Source: CAKZNE01 sp002695025 (GTDB taxonomy: Bacteria > Bacteroidota > Bacteroidia > Flavobacteriales > Schleiferiaceae). From it: a stretch of 64,000 bases of DNA. The position numbers and the translations under genes were made by a program. This document shows, piece by piece, positions 58,215 through 64,000 of the stretch (positions are counted from its first letter, which is position 1; each line of letters begins with the position of its first letter). Where the stretch lies: assembly GCA_913043285.1 (NCBI GenBank), contig CAJWML010000005.1:62001-126000 (forward strand), written 5' to 3'. The notes beneath the pieces were generated by a model. It saw only the letters and a program-made list of their open reading frames with translations, was not told the origin of the DNA and made no database searches.

Positions 58215-58371
58215 TCAAAAAAGTATCTGTTTTTCCTTTACCGGACACTAAAACTCAAAAGTTGTGGCTTTAGTGCCTTTCCGCATTGACAAGTAGGGAA
58301 AATTACCGGCAAATCCTTAAAAGGCCGCCAAAGATAGTTTTTTTGAATGGAGCAAAAAGTGAGAGAACCGC

Positions 58372-59034
58372 CTAGCGTTTCTTATTGAAATCACCGCGCT
58401 TAAGAGCCGAAAAGAACTCCGCCCATGCAAATGGATTGGTGAGTGAACCCAATATGGCTGCACCACCATCGGAATAACCCTGGTAGCGTCCGTAATTATA
58501 GATATCTCCTTCCCGCTGCATAATGGCATAGTCCTGAAGTTCTTCAGGGCTGTAACCCATTTCGGCAGCCCGGGCCTTAAGTTCCTGTATGGCCAGGTTA
58601 CGCATGGCTATATCATCTTCCGTAGTGGGGACTTTGGTTTTCAGGAATTCTTCCTTAAAGCGTTCCGGGGTAGGCCATGGATACAGGGTTACTTCTTCCA
58701 GAACGGTGGTATCGCGCCTCATTGCCACGCGGGACAAATATTCGGTTTGCCCCAATGTATCCGGTATGTACAACCTTTCCTTTTTAAAGCCTATAGCGGA
58801 GAATACAATGGTATCACCCGGGAGGGCGGGAAAGGAGAAAAAGCCTTCTGAGTTGGTTATGGTACCTTGCTTGCGGTTCTTAATGGTAATGTTGGCGTAG
58901 GGTATAAACTGGCTTACGGTATCAGCCGTGATCACAATACCCGATATCTGCACAGGCTTTTTCTTTTGGGCCTGCAAATCATCAACAGCGGTAAAAAGAA
59001 GCAGCAGGCTTATGACTGGGGTCAGTATCTTCAT
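58372..59034 (-). CDS. Secreted protein with carboxypeptidase-regulatory-like domain
   Basis: A 220-residue secreted protein (signal peptide after ATG 59034, ending LQAQ; the frame extends 7 codons upstream). The N-terminal CarboxypepD_reg-like domain (about 25-110) has IPYANITIKNRKQGTITNSE, GFFSFPALPGDTIVFSAIGF and LEEVTLYPWPTPERFKEEFL. The C-terminal part is helical with an Ala/Glu-rich stretch and a GYSDGGAAI segment. Such short proteins are common in Bacteroidetes, with no fixed role. It lies between the M23 peptidase and the TonB receptor on the same strand. Confidence 0.75.
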   Translation of the reverse strand: MKILTPVISLLLLFTAVDDLQAQKKKPVQISGIVITADTVSQFIPYANITIKNRKQGTITNSEGFFSFPALPGDTIVFSAIGFKKERLYIPDTLGQTEYLSRVAMRRDTTVLEEVTLYPWPTPERFKEEFLKTKVPTTEDDIAMRNLAIQELKARAAEMGYSPEELQDYAIMQREGDIYNYGRYQGYSDGGAAILGSLTNPFAWAEFFSALKRGDFNKKR

Positions 59035-59066
59035 TGGAGTTATATAGAAATCCAAAAATAGTATAA

Positions 59067-60776
59067 TCAGAAGATGAGCGAATATCGTGCCTCGGATTTA
59101 TTGCCCATTTCATCCTTAACGCTCACTACCAGTTTATGTTCCCCGGAGCTTAACTTAAGGTCCGCGGTAGGTATGGTCATCAGGCGGTACTTGGCATCGT
59201 ATTCCATCAATACCCACTCCCCGTCAATCTCGGCACTGTAGGTATCTATACCGCTGAAGTTATCGGTTACTTTGAGTTTCAGGAAAGACTGCGAAGAAAC
59301 ATTTTTGCCAGAACTGAAATCCAGGGAACTGATACGGGGCGGCACACTATCTGCCACCAGGGTAAAATCACCCAACTGTCGGGTACGCCCTACCACATAA
59401 CCATTTTCCCAGGATGAGCCCTCGTAATCGGCAATGCGGCCGCCCACTACGCTGGCCACGGCCAGCTTGCGAGGGTTACCCTTAAAGCTACGGGGTGGCT
59501 TCAGCTTTAAATTAAAATAACGGTGAACCGGTATTTCGCGTGCACCCAGTGCGTACACCGGCCCCACTCCACCTTCACAGGCTTGCTTTTCCTCGTATTC
59601 AAAATAGACATCGCGGTACAGAGCACCTTCCGGCAGCACCAGCTCAATATCATCCGTTTTAAAGTAGTTGGTCTGCCCGTATTTGAATACCGGCAGGCCC
59701 ACCATCTGCGCATCGCCCTCCAAAGGACCTGTGCGTTTGATATTGAATGACAGGGACGCCATATTTCCTGCAGCATCCTTCACCTCCACCCTAACCGGGT
59801 AAATACTATCCCGCTCCAACTCCGGTAAATTCATTTTTTTCTTCTCCCCGTATACACTCAGTCGGTTATTGGGTTCCAGGTACAGGCGGTTAAAGACCTT
59901 ATTGCAGCATATCTTCTGCCCAAAGTCAATATGGCTGTTGATGTAACGGGTTTCGTCAAAGGCAAAACTTTCCATAGTGAAATCGTAGTACTCTTCCGCC
60001 CCGATCCACATCTTTATCTGGTACACTCCGTTCTTATTGGCCGCTCCATCCAGGCGATCATAAGCCTGCAAAGCAAAGGCAGGGCTTCCTGAATATTCAA
60101 TGACATCATTGCCAGCAATGCGATATTCCCCATCAGAAACTTCAATAAGACGAAAATTATCATAGCCGATCAGGTCCTTATCCGCAAAGCGGTACATCAG
60201 TAATTCATAAAGGTCAGGGTGGCGGGTATCTTTAATATCAAAACCAAAGAACAAAGGATTGATGATGTTTTCCGTGCGGGTATCACGTACTTCAAAATGA
60301 AGGTGCGGACCTCCGCTTCCACCGGAATTACCCGAGAGGGCGATCACCTCACCCTGCTCCACCGGAAACATTTCAGAAGGAGGATACAATTCTACGCCAT
60401 ACGATTTTTGACGGTACTGCTCCTTTCGAACGTAGGCGGCAATTTCCTCATTAAACCTTTGCAGGTGGGCATAAACGGTAGAATACCCGTTGGGATGACG
60501 CACGTAAAGGGCATTGCCAAAACCATAAGGTGAAACCTTGATACGGTATACCACTCCTGATGCCGCAGCCTTTACCGGCTGACCTTCGCGCCCATTGGTC
60601 TTGATATCTATTCCCGAATGAAAGTGATTGGTACGCAACTCTCCAAACGTTCCGGACAGATACAGCGGAATATCCAGGGGAGACGTAAAATAATCCCTGG
60701 GGTAGTCCTTACTCTGGGCATCGGATCTATGGGTACAGCATAAAAGTGCCAGAATAAAAGCACAAACCAGTCGCAT
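59067..60776 (-). CDS. Secreted M23 family metallopeptidase
   Basis: A 569-residue secreted protein (signal peptide from ATG 60776, MRLVCAFILALLCCTH, ending SDAQS; the open frame extends 42 residues further, which would displace the signal). The M23 peptidase domain lies near the N-terminus with LRTNHFHSGIDIKTNGREGQ (HXXXD zinc site), the YRIKVSPYGFGNALYVRHP strand and GPHLHFEVRD (HXH). The remaining 400 residues contain several beta-sandwich-like modules. The protein is expected to cut peptide bridges in peptidoglycan or to act as a scaffold; all zinc ligands appear present. It is divergent from the zapA operon. Confidence 0.9.
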   Translation of the reverse strand: MRLVCAFILALLCCTHRSDAQSKDYPRDYFTSPLDIPLYLSGTFGELRTNHFHSGIDIKTNGREGQPVKAAASGVVYRIKVSPYGFGNALYVRHPNGYSTVYAHLQRFNEEIAAYVRKEQYRQKSYGVELYPPSEMFPVEQGEVIALSGNSGGSGGPHLHFEVRDTRTENIINPLFFGFDIKDTRHPDLYELLMYRFADKDLIGYDNFRLIEVSDGEYRIAGNDVIEYSGSPAFALQAYDRLDGAANKNGVYQIKMWIGAEEYYDFTMESFAFDETRYINSHIDFGQKICCNKVFNRLYLEPNNRLSVYGEKKKMNLPELERDSIYPVRVEVKDAAGNMASLSFNIKRTGPLEGDAQMVGLPVFKYGQTNYFKTDDIELVLPEGALYRDVYFEYEEKQACEGGVGPVYALGAREIPVHRYFNLKLKPPRSFKGNPRKLAVASVVGGRIADYEGSSWENGYVVGRTRQLGDFTLVADSVPPRISSLDFSSGKNVSSQSFLKLKVTDNFSGIDTYSAEIDGEWVLMEYDAKYRLMTIPTADLKLSSGEHKLVVSVKDEMGNKSEARYSLIF

Positions 60777-60863
60777 ACAGTTCAGTTTACGGGAATTGGG
60801 ATCAATATTATCAATTAAATCACAATGCATACAAGGATAAACGAAGGATTTTGTTTCACGGAA

Positions 60864-60894
60864 TTTGTTTTGATCCGGCACCTTCATACTTTTG
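60864..60894 (+). promoter_or_regulatory. Consensus promoter of the coiled-coil gene-zapA operon
   Basis: TTTG (60864-60867), 19 bases, TACTTTTG (60887-60894): a full match to the Bacteroidetes consensus. Start expected near 60899, about 21 bases before the ATG at 60920. Confidence 0.75.
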
Positions 60895-60919
60895 TGCATC
60901 AAGTTTGGTAGTTTTTAAC

Positions 60920-61210
60920 ATGTCTGATTTACAGCTGCGCATTGCACGGATTGAAGAACTTACCCGAAAGGTATTAAGTGCTCACCGTGAACTAAAGGAT
61001 CAGAATCAGGTCCTGAACCAGAAAGTGCGTGAACTGGAAACAGAATTGTACCAAAAAAATTCTGAACTTGCGCAGATGGAAAGGGAGTTGAAAACGGCCC
61101 GAGTTGCCCAGAGCATTGGAAAAGGTGGTGAAGATGCCAATCTTGCGAAGGCCCGGATCAGTTCACTTGTGCGGGAAATTGACCGTTGTATTGCGTTGTT
61201 AAATGAATAA
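60920..61210 (+). CDS. Coiled-coil protein encoded before zapA
   Basis: A 96-residue, almost entirely helical protein: LRIARIEELTRKVLSAHREL then QVLNQKVRELETELYQKNSE, heptad-like throughout, and a C-terminal RISSLVREIDRCIALLNE. The upstream open frame (to 60851) covers the promoter, so ATG 60920 is used. It lies 10 bases before zapA and is probably a partner of the division machinery, by position and coiled-coil type (ZapB-like), which is inference. Confidence 0.75.
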   Translation: MSDLQLRIARIEELTRKVLSAHRELKDQNQVLNQKVRELETELYQKNSELAQMERELKTARVAQSIGKGGEDANLAKARISSLVREIDRCIALLNE

Positions 61211-61220
61211 TCCTAACTGA

Positions 61221-61511
61221 TTGTCGGATTATCTTAAAATAAAGGTTTCAATTGCGGACCGTGTTTATCCGCTTACCATCCGAAGAGAGGAGGAAGAGCA
61301 GATACGGGCTGCAGCCAAGACCATTGACGGCATACTTAAAAAATATGAAGAGGGTTATGCCGTTAGGGATAAACAGGATCTTTTGGCCATGTGTGCTTTG
61401 CAGCTGGCTTCAAGGATAGAAAAAAACAAGGATAAGGAGTTGGTGGATGCCCATGAAATAGGGCAGCAACTGGGCGCTGTAGAAGCGCTTCTTATCAACG
61501 CAACCAAGTAG
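61221..61511 (+). CDS. zapA: Cell division protein ZapA
   Basis: A 96-residue ZapA, which cross-links FtsZ filaments at the division ring. The N-terminal beta-hairpin MSDYLKIKVSIADRVYPLTI and the helical part with EEEQIRAAAKTIDGILKKYE and QDLLAMCALQLASRIEKNKD are characteristic. The start is TTG at 61221, directly after the preceding gene's stop region. Downstream lies a structured RNA (61539-61707) and then rny, and this resembles the zapA-ssrS order in E. coli. Confidence 0.9.
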   Translation: MSDYLKIKVSIADRVYPLTIRREEEEQIRAAAKTIDGILKKYEEGYAVRDKQDLLAMCALQLASRIEKNKDKELVDAHEIGQQLGAVEALLINATK

Positions 61512-61538
61512 TTAAGTTCTTTACATACTATATTTTTT

Positions 61539-61707
61539 CCCGCATCGATTCAACTAATTTTGCTAAACTCAACGCTAACTATAATAGGAGTTTGGCTCGG
61601 TTTTTCTAGATCAGGCCGCCTTGCAGCGGAAGATCGAAATTAGCCGGTAAGCTCCGGTCTTGTCTAAACGGAGTTTAGACAAAGTTTGAATAGGTGCGGG
61701 TTTTTTT
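61539..61707 (+). ncRNA. ssrS: Structured RNA, probable 6S RNA
   Basis: A long, nearly self-complementary rod. The terminal stem pairs CCCGCATC (61539-61546) with GGTGCGGG (61693-61700), then ATTCAA with TTGAAT, and TTTTGCTAAACTC (61558-61570) with the strand around 61671-61684. A central bubble follows of about 16 bases (61571-61586) against 15 (61656-61670). Upper helices pair 61587-61593 with 61649-61655 and 61594-61597 with 61642-61645, and the cap is CCGC/GCGG. T-run 61701-61707 ends the transcript. TTGTCTAAAC (61660-61669) can instead pair with GTTTAGACAA (61673-61682), a 10-bp switch typical of 6S release forms. A TATATTTT -7-like box at 61529-61536 places the start near 61540. Position after zapA also matches E. 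coli ssrS. Class assignment is inferred from structure. Confidence 0.7.
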
Positions 61708-61728
61708 ATTTATAACGAGAAATAGGAA

Positions 61729-63261
61729 ATGGAAACAATATTTATAAGCATTATAGCCTTTTTAGTAGGTGGAGGAATAGCCTTTGCCCTTTTAAAATCC
61801 ATGGAACGGAAAAAGGCATCCGGCATTGTTAAGGAGGCTGAAAAAGAAGCCGAAGCCATTAAGAAGGATAAGATCCTACAGGCCAAGGAAAAATTCCTGG
61901 AATTGAAAACGGAACACGAGAAGGTTATCAATAAAAGGGAGAATAAGCTCAACGACCGTTTTAACCAGCTTAAAGACAAGGAGTCCAAGGTGAATAAAGG
62001 CTTGCAGGAAAACAACCGCAAAGCCAAGGAACTGGAAAAGACACAGGAAGACCTGAACCAACAGTTAGAGCTGAACGCACGCAAGACTGATGAACTGAAT
62101 AAAATGCACCGCAAGCAGGTGGAGCAATTGGAAGTAATCTCAGGACTTACCCCTGAGGAGGCTAAGGAACAACTTCTTGTTGCACTGAAAGATGAGGCCA
62201 AGACTGAGGCCGCTGCTTTCATTCAGTCTACCATGGAAGAGGCAAAACTTACTGCCGGCATGGAAGCCAAAAAGGTGGTGATCCAGAGCATCCAGAGGGT
62301 AGCTACCGAACAGGCTATAGAAAACAGTGTATCCGTTTTCAACATTGAAAATGACGATGTAAAAGGCCGTATTATCGGCCGCGAAGGACGTAACATCCGG
62401 GCTTTGGAATCAGCTACCGGGGTTGAAATTATTGTGGATGATACCCCGGAAGCCATCATTCTTTCCTGCTTTGATCCGGTACGCAGGGAAATAGCACGCC
62501 TGGCCCTGCACAAGCTGGTAACCGATGGTCGTATTCACCCGGCCCGCGTGGAAGAGGTAGTAGCCAAAACCCGCAAACAAATAGACGAAGAAATATTTGA
62601 CGTAGGTAAGCGTACCACCATTGATCTCGGGATCCACGGACTTCACCCCGAGCTGGTGAAAACCGTAGGACGCATGAAGTACCGTTCATCCTACGGACAG
62701 AACCTTTTACAACACTCGCGTGAAGTGGCCAACCTCTGCGGTATTATGGCTGCTGAGTTGGGACTTAACGCCAAGCTGGCCAAACGTGCCGGACTGTTGC
62801 ATGACATTGGTAAGGTGCCCAGCGAAGAAAGTGAATTGCCACACGCCATTCTGGGTATGCAATGGGCCGAAAAATACGGTGAGAAACCCGAAGTATGTAA
62901 TGCCATTGGTGCCCACCATGATGAGATCGAAATGACCAACCTCATCTCCCCTATTGTACAGGTGTGTGACGGTATTTCGGGAGCACGTCCCGGGGCACGC
63001 AGGCAAATTGCCGAATCTTATATCCAACGCCTCAAAGACCTGGAAAACCTGGCGATGGGCCATTCCGGGGTTACCAAGGCCTACGCTGTTCAGGCTGGAC
63101 GTGAGTTACGGGTAATGGTGGATTGTGAAAAGGTTAATGATGCCGATGCTGCCAAGATTTCCTTTGATATCAGCCAGAAGATCCAGAATGAAATGACCTA
63201 TCCCGGTCAGGTTAAGATCACCGTCATCCGTGAAACCAGGGCTGTTAACGTAGCCCGGTAA
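61729..63261 (+). CDS. rny: Ribonuclease Y
   Basis: A 510-residue membrane-bound endoribonuclease that starts mRNA decay. The N-terminal helix (about 4-21, IFISIIAFLVGGGIAFALL) is followed by a long charged coiled coil (to about residue 200), a KH domain with GRIIGREGRNIRALESATGV, and an HD domain with HSREVANLCGIMAAELGLN and RAGLLHDIGKVPSEESELP, ending QVKITVIRETRAVNVAR. It directly follows the probable 6S RNA. The last 17 bases overlap the convergent phosphorylase gene. Confidence 0.97.
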   Translation: METIFISIIAFLVGGGIAFALLKSMERKKASGIVKEAEKEAEAIKKDKILQAKEKFLELKTEHEKVINKRENKLNDRFNQLKDKESKVNKGLQENNRKAKELEKTQEDLNQQLELNARKTDELNKMHRKQVEQLEVISGLTPEEAKEQLLVALKDEAKTEAAAFIQSTMEEAKLTAGMEAKKVVIQSIQRVATEQAIENSVSVFNIENDDVKGRIIGREGRNIRALESATGVEIIVDDTPEAIILSCFDPVRREIARLALHKLVTDGRIHPARVEEVVAKTRKQIDEEIFDVGKRTTIDLGIHGLHPELVKTVGRMKYRSSYGQNLLQHSREVANLCGIMAAELGLNAKLAKRAGLLHDIGKVPSEESELPHAILGMQWAEKYGEKPEVCNAIGAHHDEIEMTNLISPIVQVCDGISGARPGARRQIAESYIQRLKDLENLAMGHSGVTKAYAVQAGRELRVMVDCEKVNDADAAKISFDISQKIQNEMTYPGQVKITVIRETRAVNVAR

Positions 63262-64000
63262 GCTTTTCAAGCGAAAGATCGATCATGCGTTCTACGGTCT
63301 TGATCGGGGTACTGGAAAACTCACCGCTTATCCGGTTGGCCAGTATTGCGGATACCGACAAAGCGCGATGTCCGAGAACGGACGCCAGACCATAGATCCC
63401 GGCTGTTTCCATTTCAATATTGGTAACGGGTATACCCGCCACTTCAGATTCTCCTAAAATCCCGGTAAAGTTGATCAGGCGGGGAGGAATATTTACCTGC
63501 CGGCCTTGTGGAGCGTAAAAACCCGGGGCTGTAACGGTAACCCCCTGGTGATTGTAGCAAGCTTTAAAGTGCTCCAGCATATCCGCATCACCAAAAGCCA
63601 GGTAGGGTCTGGGAAGATCTTTAAGGGCCGGTTTGGTTTCCATTAATTTCCTTACCTCCTCTTCACCGATATCATACTGGTAAAAGTGCAAAAGACCGTC
63701 AAAACCCAGGGCGGCTTCCGAGGCGAGAATGGAATCTACCGGGATATTTTCACGGATGGTACCGCTGGTACCCAACCTGAGAAAAGTAAGTTTGGTTGTT
63801 GTATCAAGGGGTTCTCCTGTACGCAGGTCGATATGGAACAAGCTGTGCAACTCATTCATTACAATATCCACATTATCCGTTCCTATACCCGTGGAGATCA
63901 CACTGAGCCGTTCTCCGTTCAATGTTCCGGTACAGCTTACAAATTCACGGGCCTTGCGCTCCACCTCTATTCGGTCAAAATGTCTGGAAACTTCACTTAC
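63245..64000 (-). CDS. Nucleoside phosphorylase (uridine phosphorylase-like), N-terminus outside the window
   Basis: The visible 251 residues belong to the PNP/UDP phosphorylase family of nucleoside salvage. Motifs: CTGTLNGERLSVISTGIGTD (phosphate/ribose-binding loop), RLGTSGTIRENIPVDSILAS, VTAPGFYAPQGRQVNIPPRL and NIEMETAGIYGLASVLGHRA with the conserved METAG. The frame continues to the window's last base (VSEVSRHFDRIEVER at the start), so the first residues are missing. It ends 17 bases inside rny in convergent orientation. Uridine rather than purine specificity is a guess from the general resemblance. Confidence 0.88.
   Translation of the reverse strand, partial: VSEVSRHFDRIEVERKAREFVSCTGTLNGERLSVISTGIGTDNVDIVMNELHSLFHIDLRTGEPLDTTTKLTFLRLGTSGTIRENIPVDSILASEAALGFDGLLHFYQYDIGEEEVRKLMETKPALKDLPRPYLAFGDADMLEHFKACYNHQGVTVTAPGFYAPQGRQVNIPPRLINFTGILGESEVAGIPVTNIEMETAGIYGLASVLGHRALSVSAILANRISGEFSSTPIKTVERMIDLSLEKLTGLR

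Noticed and set aside
61555..61562. TAATTTTG as the promoter of the RNA between zapA and rny
   Set aside because: It matches the -7 consensus but lies inside the paired stem of the RNA. A start near 61540 from the box at 61529 fits the structure and the terminator better.
1..64000. CRISPR arrays, insertion sequences, prophage or integron features
   Set aside because: No regularly spaced repeats, transposase or integrase motifs, or terminal inverted repeats with target duplications were seen.

Overview
The window is chromosomal DNA from a member of the Bacteroidota, most likely the Flavobacteriales. The evidence is consistent throughout. There are proteins with type IX secretion (T9SS) type A C-terminal sorting domains, a gldI gliding gene, SusC-like TonB receptors with carboxypeptidase-regulatory N-termini, and BshB1. 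The Bacteroidetes-only ribosomal neighbour DUF4295 sits with L28 and L33. Transketolase is split in two. Many start sites follow promoters of the form TTTG-N19-TAnnTTTG and have little Shine-Dalgarno sequence. The DNA looks like ordinary, densely packed core genome. I saw no phage, insertion sequence, CRISPR array or toxin-antitoxin island.

Left part (1-16.7 kb): the 3' part of uvrB, a GH19 endolysin-like protein, then two paralogous modules. Each module is a TPR-histidine kinase followed by a LytTR response regulator, and they flank a secreted protein, a TonB-dependent receptor and an unknown protein. Next comes a minus-strand block of protein-folding genes (nrnA, gldI, then two cyclophilin-FKBP fusion isomerases). 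A divergent UMF1-type transporter and an OB-fold protein follow.

Middle (16.7-38.9 kb): a four-gene set of two heme-motif lipoproteins, YceI and a DUF5777 barrel, and an unusual phosphodiesterase-TPR-sulfotransferase fusion. Then come a MacB-type permease, the S6-S18-L9 ribosomal operon, and split transketolase with a von Willebrand A protein between the halves. An ECF sigma set, tRNA-His, a glycosyltransferase convergent with bshB1, ndk, DciA-like and recF, a TPR membrane protein with ribH, and a 40-residue membrane protein follow.

Right part (37.6-64 kb): rimO and ftsY are separated from DUF4295-rpmG-rpmB-cinA by an opposite-strand insertion of an MscS channel, an M48 protease and a beta-barrel. 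After that come lipocalin-like lipoproteins, DUF4197, a PBP1-type synthase, two large T9SS proteins with related intergenic repeats, a second TonB receptor, an M23 peptidase, zapA, a structured RNA, rny and a partial nucleoside phosphorylase.

The observations I rate highest are: a rod-shaped RNA with a central bubble between zapA and rny, which I interpret as 6S RNA; a perfect terminator-like palindrome inside the signal-peptide codons of the DUF5777 gene; the phosphodiesterase-TPR-sulfotransferase fusion; the heme lipoprotein/YceI/DUF5777 set; several genes whose ATG lies only 4-9 bases after a -7 box (probable leaderless mRNAs); and a possible pseudoknot just before tRNA-His. All functional statements rest on motif reading, without database searches.
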